Shown here piece after piece: positions 1-11,340 of a DNA stretch of 64,000 nt. Made by a program: the position numbers and the translations under genes. The stretch lies in assembly GCA_026315105.1 (NCBI GenBank), contig CM048746.1, positions 142,582,730-142,646,729 on the forward strand. The letters are read 5' to 3'. Within the stretch, counting starts at the first letter, position 1. Every line of letters begins with the position of its first letter. The notes beneath the pieces are model-generated. The model saw only the letters and a program-made list of their open reading frames with translations, searched no databases and was not told the origin of the DNA. The DNA comes from Locusta migratoria. Taxonomy: Eukaryota; Arthropoda; Insecta; Orthoptera; Acrididae.

Positions 1-20
1 GTACATTTCATCAAAATACT

Positions 21-480
21 GTGATATTAAAGAATAAAATAGATGAACTTCTGATATGTTTAGAGGATATAGAAACTAAGTGTGTAATCGATATATTATG
101 TCTGTCTGAGCATCACATTGTCACTGATAAGGAAAAGGTTAATATCAATGGTTATAGACTCTCAGCACATGTATATAGAGATAATAAGGCGAGAGGAGGA
201 GTTGCCATTTATGTCATATGTTATAACTGTGTAAAAAAATTTAGAAACAAAAATGTTTTGTGTAGACCAACATATAGCAGCATATGCCTGTGAGCTTAAA
301 CTTAATGATGGCACTTTTATATAGATTTCATCAGGTAATTTTCAGCTATTTTTTAAAAATCTTGGATGACTTGCTGTGCTATCTGTAGGATAGGGGAAAG
401 CAAATTAATATTTGTAGGGATTTCAATATTGATCCTTTGAAAGACTGTACTAGGAAGAATGACCTTGAAGTATTACTTGT
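21..480 (+). pseudogene. LINE endonuclease-domain fragment
   Basis: The frame 21-293 contains 'DILCLSEHH' and 'RGGVAIYV', which match the N-terminal half of the apurinic-type endonuclease of CR1/Jockey-like non-LTR retrotransposons, the enzyme that nicks target DNA. After a frame change, 'FNIDPLKD...NDLEVLL' at about 430-478 matches the GDFN catalytic region of the same domain; the preceding bases read like 'vcGD' only if a shift is allowed. No reverse transcriptase follows, so this is a 3'-truncated fragment. It belongs to the same broad group as the LINE at 36-38.7 kb, which lacks this part. The window edge cuts anything upstream. The domain is fairly sure; the clade is not. Confidence 0.65.
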
Positions 481-780
481 CTGAGCAAATTTCTGTTTTG
501 CAGAAGTTCGGCTAGAAGCTGATCATCCAGAATACAGTCCTGCCATTGCTCCGGGCGATATCCATCTGTTTTTGCACCCCAGCCAGCGTTTTGACATCTC
601 CGACATTTACGACACAGGCATCCAAAGTTCAGTCAACGGTACGACAATTATCTCAATTCTTTTCGTGACTACCTCAAAATAAAGCTCAAACATTGCTCTA
701 CCTGTTAGCAATGAAGTTTCTAATGCACCTAGTTTACCCGTGTTTTAAGAGAATAGGTAACACTTTCAAGTGTGAGTTAG
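481..780. other. Unassigned interval
   Basis: About 300 bases between the endonuclease fragment and the next SINE. I see no coding similarity and no repeat I can name. Confidence 0.4.
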
Positions 781-871
781 TAGTGCTATGGGTCGAAACT
801 GCAGTGGTCATTAGTCCCTGACAAAATACTGAAAGTAAATTATGCTCACATACACACACACGCACACACAC

Positions 872-917
<46 letters not shown>

Positions 918-1003
918 CTGAGGGAGGACTCGAACATCCGTCGGGGAACAGCAGTGCACTCCGCAGCAAGGTGCCTAAGAACGCACGTCCATTTTCGCGC
1001 GGC
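781..1003 (-). mobile_element. tRNA-derived SINE carrying a (CA)n expansion
   Basis: Read on the minus strand, the head begins near 1003 with 'gccgcgcgaaaatggacg', has a B-box-like 'gatgttcgagtcctccctc', and ends with 'gggactaatgaccactgcag' and a 'cccatagcact' tail at 781-830. The normal spacer between head and tail is replaced by a long (TG)n tract. Layout matches the other SINEs in the window, although the tail variant differs from most of them. Confidence 0.8.
847..914. repeat. (CA)n microsatellite
   Basis: About 68 bases of almost pure CA with a few CG interruptions. It lies inside the SINE, at the position of the 'gtgtgt' stretch that follows the B box in other copies, so it probably grew from that seed. 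Confidence 0.95.
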
Positions 1004-1209
1004 AACACTTACTTCCTGGATGCGCCTCGTCTGGAACAGGTGCCTTGAGATTGCGATTGGCATCTCTGAATTAAAGTCATATGGCCCTTTTTAATGCATG
1101 ACTGCAACCGAAACAATGATGAGTAGCGAAAGAACATTCAGCTGTAAGGAGTAAAATTATGTCAAAAATCAGAAATAACTAAACTAATCCAGCACAGGAA
1201 AATCATTTT

Positions 1210-1828
1210 TTGGCAATCACCAAACACTTGCACCGCAAATATTGCGGAAACAGAAAGTGCGATTGATGTGCGGCTTTCACAGAATAGATTGGTAGTCAAG
1301 GACTCGTATTGTTAACCAATAACAAGATTGTAAAAATTCGTAGAAAGTGTATTTTTTATGGAAACATACAATTTTTCAAATGGGACGATGGTTGTTTCTG
1401 TCATGAACTGGAATTTTCGACACCAGCTGTGTACAAAGAATTTTGAATAACATTTTTATCACAGCGTAGCGAACTGCCTGCTGGCCATGAGACAGTGGGT
1501 CGTGCCCCAGGGGCTACGCTATCTCAGCATCTGCTCCAGAAACTTTGAATGGTTGTAGCTGCCAAACTAAAAGTGATAAAAATGTCATTCAAAATTACAC
1601 AGCTGGTGTCAAAACTTCTAGTGCATGTTAGAAACAACCATTGTTTCATTTAAAAAACTGAATGTTGGCATAAATAATACACTTTCTGACTGACATTACA
1701 ATATGTTTGTTGGCTAAAATACGAGCCGCTGACTACCAATCCATGCTGTGAAAACAGCACATCAATTGGACTTTCCGTGTCCGTAATATTTGCGAGTATT
1801 TGCGGTGCAATTGTTAGGTGTTCACCCT
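1210..1828. mobile_element. Foldback element, family 1 (copy 1)
   Basis: The left arm (from 1210, 'cacttgcaccgcaaatattg') is matched in reverse complement by the right arm ending at 1828 ('...gcggtgcaattgttaggtg'), and the match continues with mismatches for about 280 bases per arm, through 'ttggtagtcaaggactcg' and 'acaccagctgtgta'. The unpaired centre near 1480-1530 contains 'gagacagtgggtcgtgcc', which is also the centre of the element at 47041-47729. The right end reads 'ttcaccct' next to a short (AT)n. No coding sequence. It is probably a non-autonomous DNA element that could transcribe into long dsRNA. Confidence 0.85.
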
Positions 1829-2130
1829 ATATATATGAAATGCCTCGGGTGAGGGAGTTTGCAGAATTACAGATCAATCTCCCCCCCCCCCACATCCCTC
1901 CCATTTCCACGCCGTAATCAACGCCCCCGAGATGAAGATAGAAAAAAAAATGAGGCAATTCAGATACAAGGACTCTGTGTTATACAGAATCAAAAAAATG
2001 ATTGCTTTTCTGCCTTCAACCGTGACTTTACATTGTGACACGTTTGGTATATATATATATAGAAAGAAAATAAAAAATAATAATAAAAAATAGAGGAGCA
2101 GTTTACTGGATGGATGATCTGGTTCTCTGT

Positions 2131-2164
<34 letters not shown>

Positions 2165-2223
2165 AATAAAAAAAAAAATTAAAAAAAAATCCACAAAATA
2201 TGTGATACTGGGGAATGGAGACC
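1829..2223. other. Low-complexity interval with poly-C and poly-A
   Basis: Holds a C11 run near 1880, A/T-rich sequence, and an A-rich tract at 2131-2188 (more than 30 uninterrupted A). The poly-A could be the tail of a retroposed sequence ending in 'ggttctctgtc', but I cannot name the source. Confidence 0.5.
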
Positions 2224-2287
2224 GAAGGAAGGAAGATTAGAGTAGGCTATAACGTTCCGTCGACATCGTGGTTATTAGAGTAGAGAC
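2224..2287 (-). mobile_element. SINE-2 tail fragment
   Basis: The stretch 'gaaggaaggaagatt...ttccgtcgacatcgtgg' is the reverse complement of the 3' end of the SINE-2 copy at 44232-44488 ('gtcgacggaacgtt...cttccttcc'). Only about 65 bases remain. Confidence 0.6.
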
Positions 2288-3400
2288 TGAGACTGCAAAT
2301 GTAGATACTTATGAAATACGTTTATTTAGTGGCAGGTGTATTTGGTTTCATTCCATACACGTATGCATTTTAACTTGCAGTGAGTAAATTATTTGTAGGT
2401 GACACGGGATCTCCAGCGTATATGCAGTTAAAACTATTCCGTTAAAGGCAATGAGTTTATAGAATCTGGTCAAATTGCGACAGCTTAATGACGCAGAGAA
2501 AATCACTAGTTACTTAATAATACGGGCAGTCTCGAGATACTGTGTAGTGGTAGCTCGAAGCGGCCAGATTCGGCCAAGAAAGAGCACACAGTGGAGTTTT
2601 TGCTGGTATAATGTGAGGTATTTATATCATTTCCCGAGGCGTTCTAGGAATTTAAGGAAGAGAGAAAATTTAATTATCTGGTGAAAGACGCATGTTAGGG
2701 AGGCTTCGCGAATGCGGAATGCGGAATGCAGGACTGAGCGTTTAGCGGTTCAGAATTCAGGGAGAGATATAATTTGGGAGACCCGGAAATTGAGGTGACG
2801 CAGTTGAAGCGAGGGCACGGCCAATTAAAGCTTCAGCAATTTTGAGATTTACGGGAAAATTTTGCTCGAAACTTTATAGTTTACTTAATTATCTGTGGGC
2901 GGTTCCGTGTGCCGATGAAGCGGAATCAATATGTTCGTTATGAAGTGACGTTTTGTTTCTTTCAGGTATTAAAATCTATCTCGAGGTGTGAAATTATTAA
3001 GAAACAATTTAATAACAGAGCTGTTAAGAGTCCAAAATATACAGAAGCACGTGTAAAAACCACACATTGATTCAGAAGTAAAAAATACGTTCATAAAGTT
3101 GTTATGCTTTTTTTATTAAATAGTAAGATTAACAGTGGTAAACCTGGAAAATGAGAAAGAAAGTTACGACAGAGAAGCAACATGGATCAAGTGTGTGGTT
3201 TCATCCTCCTGATAGTATTCTTGATACTATCGACAGAACCGGGTTGAGACGACTTTTAAGGCCATGTATGATCCCATCCATCATGGAGTGTACATGTAAC
3301 TACTGTGCTATACCTGAAGCCCCATTTCGTCAAATGGAACAATTTGTCAGCACCCTATCTGTCAATTGGGATCAGTCTACTCAATTTGTACAAAATTTAA
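2288..3400. other. Unassigned interval with one 110-codon frame
   Basis: No recognisable gene. The open frame 3151-3483 starts 'MRKKVTTEKQHG' and includes two CxxC-like cysteines ('CTCNYC'), but its last part runs into the SINE at 3401, so at most 83 codons are independent of the repeat. I find no family resemblance and treat it as chance or as a fragment of an unknown repeat. Confidence 0.35.
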
Positions 3401-3595
3401 AATGTTCAAATATTTGTAAACCTATTGGACCAAACTGCTATGGTCATCTGTCCCTAGACCTACAAACTACTTACACTAACTGACACTAAGAACAACACAC
3501 ACATCCATGCCCGCGGGAGGACTAGAAACTCGGGTGGGAACGGCCGCCCAGTCCGTAGCAATACGCCTTAGACCACACAGCCATTTCGCTCGGCC
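3401..3595 (-). mobile_element. tRNA-derived SINE
   Basis: On the minus strand the head starts near 3595 ('ggccgagcgaaatggctgtg'), an imperfect B box ('gagtttctagtcctcccg') and 'gggcatgg' follow, then 'gggacagatgaccatagcag' and the tail 'tacaaatatttgaacatt' at 3401. Full-length relative to other copies, with scattered substitutions. Confidence 0.88.
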
Positions 3596-3896
3596 TCATT
3601 TTCTACAATCATAGTGCGGTCCTTGACCCACTAGTTCAGACTGTATATCTAATTCTCAAAGTATTCAATGTTGATTCCGTACTTTCGCACTAATCTTTGT
3701 TACATGCAGTAGCAGAGTAATCATGTATTCCCAGGGCATGTGCAGACCTAATAACTATTTTGCCTATTTCAATTATGGATCATGTCCCGTACAAACGAGG
3801 CAGCCAGGATAGACTTCTCCCTATCTGTAAATAATATAACACCAAATGTGTACCGTCAGACCACGTGTCTTTCCAGTGTCCCGTGTATCAGACGGA

Positions 3897-4104
3897 GCCG
3901 CGGTGGAGAAACCGAGAGGTCTAAAGCGTGTCGCTGCGGAGCGCGCGGTTGCTCGCCGTGGAGGTTCGAGCCCTCCTTCGGGCATGGGTGTGTGTGTGTG
4001 TTTGTCCTTAGGTTACTTTACCTAGGTTTAAGTAGTTTGTAAGCTACGGACTGATGACCACGCAGTTTGGTCCGATAGATTTACAAACATTTGAACATTT
4101 TTTT
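3897..4104 (+). mobile_element. tRNA-derived SINE with perfect TSD
   Basis: Head 'gccgcggtggagaaaccgag', B box 'ggttcgagccctcc', then 'gactgatgaccacgcagttt' and tail 'tacaaacatttgaaca'. It is flanked by the 11-bp direct repeat 'tatcagacgga' (3886-3896 and 4105-4115), the mark of LINE-driven integration. The 'accacgcagtttggtccgat' tail defines a subfamily shared with 34040-34236 and 39316-39460. Confidence 0.93.
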
Positions 4105-4257
4105 TATCAGACGGAACGCTTGTCAAATCACTGAAATTAAGCACACATAAGAATTGAGTGAAATCCGGTTGGTGCTACAGTACAGGGTAAAATTTCATCA
4201 CAAGACATGTGGCATATACGACTTGTCTGAAACTGGCAATTAGAATAGATTTGCTAT

Positions 4258-4575
4258 TATTTTCTTCAGTCCGAAAACTGGTTTAATGCAGGTATCTGAG
4301 GTAGCCTGTCATGTGGAAGTCTACCTATACATCACTTTTACAACGTATTTTCATTTGAACCAGGTGATTGGAATCATGTCTACAGTTTCTGTAAAATCAC
4401 CCACCATCCTTCCACACATTACCACATTCCCCTTTCCTCGACTGCCAATAGAATTATTCCACTTCATGATATGTCCTTCAAACCTATCTATTCTTTTATT
4501 TAAGTTGTACCATAAAGCTGCTTTCTCCTTGATTCAATACCTCTTCATTGATTATCCGATATAACCTTTCCCCCA
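4258..4575 (-). pseudogene. Degenerate 3' region of an RTE-like LINE
   Basis: 'cttcagtccgaaaactggtt' at about 4264 and 'ttcaatacctcttcattgat' near 4532 parallel, in order and orientation, the 3' region of the RTE-like LINE at 29690-30900 ('cttcagtccacagactggtt', 'agcacctcctcattacttac'). In the live family this stretch encodes the C-terminal end of the endonuclease/RT polyprotein plus 3' UTR. Heavily mutated, with no open frame. Confidence 0.6.
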
Positions 4576-5443
4576 GCGAATGTGTTAGGACCGCTATTAT
4601 TTTCTATCTATATAATCGATGTGACGGACTGTGAGTTGCAGTCTGCAGCTGTTTGTTGACGATGCTCTGGTGTACAGGAGGGTATCGTCATCGAATGTCT
4701 GTCGTAGGATGCAGGATTACTTCGAACAAATTTCTAGGTGGTATGAGGAATGGCAACTAGCACTAAATGTAGAAAAATATAGGGTGATGCAGTTGAGTAG
4801 GAGAGACAGCCCCGTAATGTTCGAATACAGCATTAATAGCGTGCTGCTTGACAAAATTACGTCAACTAAATATCTGGGTGTAACGCTGCACAGTGATGTG
4901 AAGTGGAACGAGCATATAAAGACAGTCGTGGGAAAGACGGTTGGTCAACTTCGGTTTATGGTGGGAATTTTGGGAAGGTGTGATTCGTATGTAAAGGAGA
5001 CAGCATATATGAAACGTTTGTACGATCCTGTATTGAATATTGTTCACGGGGTTTGAGTTCACCACCAGACCGGTTTAAAGGTGGACATAGAGGCAGCTCA
5101 GAGGCGGGCGGCTAGGTCTGTAACTGGTAGATGCGATCAGTGCTAGAGTGTTACTGAAATGCTTCGGTAACCCAGCTGGGAGTCGCTGAAGAGGCGACGG
5201 TCGTTTCGCGAAGAAATTTAGAGCTGGTATTTGAGGCGGACTAGAGATCGATTCTACTGCTGCTAACCTACATGTCCACAAAGATAAGATCAGAGAGATT
5301 ATGGTACGTACGGATGCATACAAGTATCGTTTTGCCTCGTTGTATATCGGTGTGGGACAGGAAAGCAAGTAACTAGCAGTAGTACTGAGTATCCTGCGCC
5401 ACGTACCTTTGGGTAGATTGCGGAGTATGTTTGTAGATGTAGG
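4571..5443 (+). pseudogene. LINE reverse transcriptase, C-terminal half and 3' end (family B)
   Basis: 'VLGPLLF' precedes the frame 4631-5056, which carries 'LFVDDALVYRR' (catalytic FxDD of the reverse transcriptase palm), 'WYEEWQLALNVEKYRVM' and 'TSTKYLGVTLHSDVKWNEHI', the usual order of a CR1/Jockey-type RT after the active site. After a stop at 5056 the maturase-like tail continues in other frames ('AQRRAAR', 'SLKRRR', 'HKDKIREI'). The element ends with 'gcggagtatgtttgtagatg', the start of a (GATGTA)n tail. 5'-truncated, as is usual for LINE copies; family A copies lie at 6445, 22990, 55028 and 63751. Confidence 0.85.
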
Positions 5444-5725
5444 TTGTTGTGCCAGTAGCAGCTGTACTGGGTGGCGTTTGGGAACAGTTCCCTGCTGAAG
5501 AAGGATAAAAGGTCCCTTTTTCTAAATTTGTTTCAAGTCATTTATTGGGGCTGCCAGGGATGATGGCAGTGTGGTGATTGTCTCGCCATTTACAAAGTGG
5601 CGACGCGTCGAGATGTTGACTATGCTCCCACGTTGGCGGTGATTCGCCGAAGCAAGTGTGATAGGACCGTTTTTATCATTTTTTTTTTCTGTAAACAAAA
5701 TTGATCTGGCGAACAGAGTGAGTAA
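5444..5725. other. Unassigned interval
   Basis: About 280 bases with a T10 run near 5680. No coding or repeat similarity that I can name. It lies between two family B LINE pieces. Confidence 0.35.
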
Positions 5726-5809
5726 ATTACTTAAAGCTTCCGGGCTAAGATGCCGTGCTCCATACATAAAAGTTTCCCACGGCCTCTCAGCCCGGAAGCT
5801 TTAAGTAAT
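5726..5809. repeat. Perfect 21-bp inverted repeat
   Basis: 'attacttaaagcttccgggc' plus t at 5726-5746 is repeated exactly in reverse complement at 5789-5809, leaving a 42-base loop. It sits directly before the second family B LINE fragment. No transposon signature was seen around it. Confidence 0.85.
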
Positions 5810-5859
5810 GGCGATACATGCCGTGAAAGCCTTCATTCTATGATCAGAGTGAGTAAAAT

Positions 5860-6192
5860 CTGCAGCTGTTTGCTGATGATGCCGTGGTGTACGGTAAGGT
5901 GTCAGTACTGAATGACTGTAGCAGGATGACTTGAGTGAACTTTCCAGTTGGTGTGAGAAATAGATAAAGTAGAAAATGGGAGGTGATCCAGAGGAGTAGG
6001 AAAAACAATACAACAACTTTTGAATACACCGTGAATAGTAAGGTGATGGAAAGAGTAGTGTCTGTTGAATATCTCGTCGTAATATTGCAGAGCTATATGA
6101 AATGTTTCAATCATGTAAGAACAGTCATAGGGAAGACGGGAGGTCGGCATTGGCTTATTAAGAGAATTTTGGGAAGACGTGTCGCTCGGTGA
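5860..6192 (+). pseudogene. LINE reverse transcriptase fragment (family B, second copy)
   Basis: 'LQLFADDAVVYGKV' from 5860 gives the RT active-site FADD motif, followed after frame changes by 'FEYTVNSKVMERVVSVEYL' and 'VRTVIGKTGGRHWLIKRILG', which align with the family B copy at 4631-5056 ('FEYSINSVLLDKITSTKYLG', 'IKTVVGKTVGQL'). Both ends are missing. It lies about 400 bases downstream of the first copy in the same orientation, so a tandem or duplicated arrangement is possible. Confidence 0.8.
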
Positions 6193-6204
6193 CAGTGCTA
6201 TAGC

Positions 6205-6260
6205 CAGGGCCGGTGCAAGCGTATCTGCCACCCGTGCGAGTGTCAAAATTTCCGCCCTGT
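6205..6260 (+). mobile_element. Possible solitary hAT terminal repeat
   Basis: 'cagggccggtgcaagcgtat' followed by 'ctgccacccgtgcgagtgtc' resembles the terminal inverted repeat of a widespread hAT group (starts CAGGGCCGG). No matching opposite end was found before the LINE at 6445, so this may be one end of a disrupted copy. Confidence 0.45.
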
Positions 6261-6444
6261 AGCGTCCTCTGGAGAAACGATATTAGTAGTAAATGACGCC
6301 GTATTGAATTCTAATCAAACACAAAAATGCAGTGATGTCAGAAATAAAGTGTCATCAAGGACGTCAATGAACTGTTTTTTACAACAAAGAAATTTTAATA
6401 TCTTTGTGAATGTTATATCAGCTCTTTGTTCGAGTACTATTTAA

Positions 6445-7175
6445 ACATCTACATCTACATTTAAGTTGCTGGCAGAGGGTTCATTAACCAATTTCAAAAC
6501 CTTTTTCTATCGTTCCATTCTCTCAGAGCGCGCGGGAAGAAATAACACCTAAATCGTTCCGTTTTCGATCTGATTTATTTTATTTGGATGGTCATATCTC
6601 CCTATGTAGGTGGGTGCTAGCAAAATATTTCCACATTCAGAAGTAAAAGCCGGTGATTGAAATTTCTCAAATAGATCACGCCGCAACAAATAACGTAGAT
6701 ATTTTAATGATTTCAACCTCAAATCGTACAACATTTCCGTGACGCTTTCCCCCCTGTAACGTGATAAAACAAAACTAGCTGCCCTTCTGTGAACTTTCTC
6801 AATGGCTTCAGTCAGTCCCACCTGGTGAGGGTCCCACACTGGGCAACAGTACTCCAGGAGAGGTGTGATGTAGGTAGTCTCGTTGGTGGAGCTGTTGCAT
6901 CTTTGAAGCGTCCTGCCAATGAAACGTAACCTTTGTTTCGCCTTCCCCACAATATTTTCTATGTGTTCACTCCAGTCTGAGTTGTTCGTAATTGTAACTC
7001 CTAGGTTTTGATAGTATTTACGACCTTAAGGTTTGAGTGATTTATCGTGTAATTGAAGTTCAGCGGGTTTCTTTTAGTGGTCATGTGTATTATTTCACAC
7101 GTTTCATTATTTAGTATCAATTGCCAATTTTTGCACCATGTAGAAATTTGATCAAAATCGCTTTGCAGTATAAAG
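6445..7175 (-). pseudogene. LINE RT C-terminal part and 3' end (family A, copy 1)
   Basis: Minus-strand frame 6950-6549 reads 'MGKAKQRLRFIGRTLQRC...LLEYCCPVWDPHQVGLTEAIEKVHRRAASFVLSR' and 'YDHPNKINQI'; upstream, in shifted frames, are 'SDFDQISTWCKNWQLILN' and 'MTTKRNPLNFNYTINHSN'. This is the thumb and C-terminal part of a CR1/Jockey-type RT. The 3' end at 6445 is '(acatct)n' on the plus strand, that is (GATGTA)n. Compared with the other copies, the sequence between the tail repeat and 'cacatttaagtgcctggcag' is partly deleted. 5'-truncated just upstream of 'LQSDFD'. Confidence 0.88.
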
Positions 7176-9177
7176 CTTCCCTGGGAAATTCTTCTTGTCT
7201 TATTCCTGTGCGTGTCATGTACTGATTTGAACGGACGATATTATTATAATTTTGAGAGAGTTGCTGTTAGATTGTTTTTTCTCAGCAATAGTAATCAAGG
7301 TCTGTTAAATGTTTATAAAATGTCGGATATGATTTGCAATAGAAATTTTAAACGACATATCGTGTTTTTCACAATAACAGTATCCGTTCAAATATTTTAA
7401 GCATTTTCAGGATTTTAGCTCCAGCTGTAGCATCTTAAACAACGGCCGCTAACTGCAATCACCGGCCGCCATTACATGGTTAATTCTATTTAATAAAACA
7501 GGACTTTTAAGAATTATATTTCAGGTTGGAAGACGATCCCGGACGGCGGTGGAATTATAATGATTGAAATGTTAATGAAATTTGGATAGGTAGTTCTACG
7601 GACCAAAGTGAAGGGATTCATAGAAGGGTTTTTTCTGTATTGTAGCGTGGACAGAGTTTCAGTAACAACACTTCTAGTACTATCAACAAATCATACATTT
7701 CCTTGAGACAACATTGTCTCGTTATACCAAAGGTATTAAACATAAGGAGAGGCATTGAATTCAATTTATAATTGTAATATATAGATTTCGGCAGCGTAAT
7801 GTATGTAATCCATGAAAAAGAAAATAATTATGTTAATACTATAAAAATCTATTTACATAACTAAAATCTCTCCATACTTACACTTTATCCGTAATCCTAT
7901 GGACTAACTGTACAGTGGAGGTTTTATATTGAAGATCCTTTCATTTACACTAGTCCCACAGAGTAGTTTTGACTGTTGCCTGCTATTAGTTACCAAGAAC
8001 AGTGCGGCTATATTATTACTTGGAAAAATCCGATGTGACGTTTAATATTACTAGAAAACTACATATTTGCGTTAGACATGCAGTGAATTCTCAGTTATCT
8101 TATTCAAGACTGTGAATTTATAAAATCAGTGTGCTACTGTAGTGTTGTAACATTTACGCGCGCTGTGATTCAGAGTTTAGGTACATGTGCACTGAATTAA
8201 TTGGTTCTACTTCACGGCCTACAGAAACATTTTATTCCTGACAGCTAACACGACCGACTCTAATTAGTGCTCTGTTTCAGTATTGATTATTCTGAACTAC
8301 AGGAAAGATTCGAATCTGTACGACAAAACTTGGAAGAGGAAGAAAGATTTTCGTCTCTGCTTTCATTTAGCTTCGTTCTGCTTCTCATCCCCTTGCTATC
8401 ACTACTGAAAACAGTACCAAACTATCTGTCAATTCATGTAGCAATTTAGCTTATTGTTAGAATTATATGTAATTCGACATTATTGTAGTCTGCTGGCTGG
8501 TTTACTTCCTGAAAGATAGACAAATTATTTGCTTTGATGATTACGTAGTGGCGAGTTCAAATTCAAACAACGAAGTCCAGTAACCGCCATGAAGTATGTA
8601 ATAGATACACCCAAACAACAACGACTCTCTGGCAGTGCTTCAAAATCCGGTGGTGTATAACCCCGTTTTTATAAACGATCGTCAGTGAAAGAGTGCTTGT
8701 AATTTTCTTACACAGAACAACTTACATTGTTCGTGTAATCTTACATGCAGATGTTTTGAAGAAATTTTGTGTTTTCAGATTTACATCGCAAAGTATAGGT
8801 ATACATGTACGTAATACTGTTTTGAATAACAGGAATAGAGATTTTGATTTCACTAATATCTTTAAAAACTGTTGTCTACAAAGATTTATGAACTTTTAGT
8901 AGCACTGCTAGGTAATGCGAAATTTCGTTTTAATTGTTCATTTTCTTACAGTATAAATATGCACTGACATGAAATCACTCCCATTGTCTTTAGACAGCTT
9001 TTCCTTCAGGTAGCATAAATGTATTGCTCTAATTTCTTTTTATTTGCCATTTGATACTTCTGTGTATACGTTTTTAACATGAAAACTTCTAATACCGATA
9101 ATACTTTTAACGTAGAATACAATGTTGGATTAAAAGAACAAGTGAGTAATTATACGACTGAAGAATTCTATTAAGCA
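7176..9177. other. Unassigned A/T-rich interval
   Basis: About 2 kb of A/T-rich sequence. Short open frames (for example 7212-7400, 8267-8449, 8693-8899) have no recognisable domain. I found no repeat name, RNA gene or splice pattern that I can support; it may be old non-repetitive intergenic or intronic DNA. Confidence 0.4.
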
Positions 9178-9378
9178 GCGCGGGAGTAGCCGAGCGGTCT
9201 GGAGCGCCACATTACGGATCGCGCGGCCTCCCGCGTCGGGGTTCGAATCCTCCCGCGGGCATGGATGTATGTGTTGCCCTTAGAATAGTTTAACTTAGTT
9301 TAAGTAGTTTGTAAGTCTAGGGACTGATGACCAAAGTTGTTTGGTCCCATAAGAATTACAAACAAACAACAAACAAAA
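9178..9378 (+). mobile_element. tRNA(Leu-like)-derived SINE
   Basis: Head 'gcgcgggagtagccgagcgg' has the A-box form of a class II tRNA (Leu/Ser-like); B box 'ggttcgaatcctcccg'; body 'gactgatgaccaaagttgtt'; tail 'acaaacaaacaacaaacaaa'. It is a distinct head variant shared in reverse by the copy at 17001-17194. Confidence 0.88.
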
Positions 9379-10480
9379 TTTTATTAATTGTTAAACTGAG
9401 ACGCAGAACATACTCTGCGTCTTATACGTTTTCTTATATCGTCATCGTCCTACCTCATCCTGCTGTATTTCTCTCTGCATACAAAACAGTTGCATGTTCT
9501 CCGTACGAAACTGGTTTTATTAACGAGTGCACAACGAAATGAACAATTTTCTTATTGCGGGTCAACGGTTTTCGATTATATTTCTGAATATTGGTCAATA
9601 CTGCATAGAAAGGGAGACATTGAGCAACATTTTATTTTATATTATATATCAATAACGATATTTTAATAGCAAGTGGCATTTTGATTATATCGTTTAATCT
9701 TTCATGTAATCTTGATTATATACTCCACCATGCTGGTTGTATCATGCATACTTAACATTTCGTTGCAATGTATGTTCTTTTTAGAAAAAAGAGCAGCTGG
9801 TTTCTATTAGTGGCGGTAAGTGATCTGCTTCTCAACGCTGTATTAATCACTAGTTTCAGAGCTTTTAACGTAATGCTGTCTGCAATCATGAAGACGAAGT
9901 ATTATTTGTCAATTATGCAGAGAAACTGTATAGGCGTATCGCGTACACTTAATTTATATGAACCTGTGTATGAAAGGGTTCTTACTGCTCTTTTACCGTG
10001 ATCTTATAGCTGGGTAATGAGAGTGTCAGACTTTTTGACTAATACGGGGTTTCCTTTGCACAACTCAACCTGTTTTTATTACATTTTGTAGTTTTACTCA
10101 TCACTGATGACCGTACTAAGTATGTTCATAATAGGTCATTACTTATTGGGTATTGTCGCATTTTCTCATCTGTAATGCAATTTTTATAGTACAATATTTT
10201 TAACATTTATTAATCTGATACATAGACTTGCACAAAACTTCCAATATGATTGACCAGCAATTCATTCGATCTGAAGAGAAACCAGAGTAGGAGATTGGTC
10301 TGTTACAATGCATATGCTACACCTTATTAAAAAAGTTTTTTTAGGTTTCATAAAAAATTACTTTCATATGAAGTATATTATTTTACAAATATATACTGAC
10401 AGTATGTACCTGTATGTAAACATGATTACTGCAAGATCTGTGATGTAAATGAACGGACGTAGACCTTACGCTACGACACT
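9379..10480. other. Unassigned interval
   Basis: About 1.1 kb, A/T-rich, between a SINE and the 3' side of the large minus-strand LINE. The open frame 9768-10001 is hydrophobic in part but shows no known motif. Part of the right side may be the 3' UTR of the LINE, whose end I could not place. Confidence 0.35.
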
Positions 10481-10786
10481 CTCAGTATATTACTAGACAC
10501 AATTTTATGACATTATCAAAGCCACAACAGAATTCCTCAAGCGAAGGATTTTAAACTTGTATCGCCATATTGATACGATGTATAAAAAGTAAAACACTAT
10601 CAACAGAACGAGTGTCATCTGCTAAAACGTCAGACAGTTTTGACGATAAACACAAATTCTGTCGTATTCGATTAAAAAACGGGCACTGCACCAGAAGGTG
10701 GCGTGCAGTCAACGGTTCGGAACGGTAACCACACAGTGGAGCAGGGTCACCACTTAATACGTGGCGGTGGCTGAACCGACAGTGGC

Positions 10787-11340
10787 CTATGCACTGTCAG
10801 GTGAGAATGACCTCCTCGCAGCGAGAGGGCCAAGAGGAGGTCGACGAGGCAATAGGGAGAGGCATAACTTCCCTAAATTTATTTCCTTGGAGGGAAGATC
10901 AATGTGCATGCCAGAGTGAGACCACACGTCCTGAAATAATGGCACGAAGGTCAGCTGAAGGGACAGAATACGTAGCAGAACGAGGGAGGAGAGCTGCAGC
11001 CTTTGCGGCAGCATCGGCAGCCTCATTCTCTGACACACCACCATGACTCGGGACCCAAAGGAACAGAACAGTGGCGCCATTGGCAGTAAGTGAGTGAAGG
11101 CACTGTTGGATTCGTTGCACTATGGGGTGGACGGAATATAGCACGCATACTCTCTGGAGTGTACTCAGGGGTCTGAGCCTATGACACATTTAGAATGCTG
11201 GTGTCGCCTGATGTACTGAGTAGCCTGATAAATAGCGAAGAGCTCCGCCGTAAAGATAGAGCAGTAGTCTGGGAGACGATACTGGAAAGGAAAGTCACCA
11301 AGCACAAAGGCACACCCTACACCACAGTCAGTCTTGGAAT
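10787..11340 (-). pseudogene. LINE RNase H domain
   Basis: Minus-strand translation gives 'DCGVGCAFVLGDF', 'SIFTAELFAIYQATQYI', 'VIGSDPLSTLQRV' and 'VLFLWVPSHGGVSENEAADAAAKAA', which are the four RNase H blocks: first Asp region, TAEL with the Glu, the 'SD' Asp, and 'WVPSHxGxxxNExAD'. RNase H removes the RNA strand during reverse transcription. One frame change lies between the second and third blocks. A C-terminal zone ('HCRFSHRHVLSGDPAPLCGY', then 'ARHLLVQCPFF') resembles the Cys-containing tail following RNase H in these LINEs. Confidence 0.85.

Noticed and set aside
842..1063. Open frames across the (CA)n region on both strands
   Set aside because: They are translations of a dinucleotide repeat and a SINE; no protein domain.
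3151..3483. Host gene of 110 codons with CxxC cysteines
   Set aside because: The last quarter lies in a SINE, no domain is recognised and no second exon could be supported.
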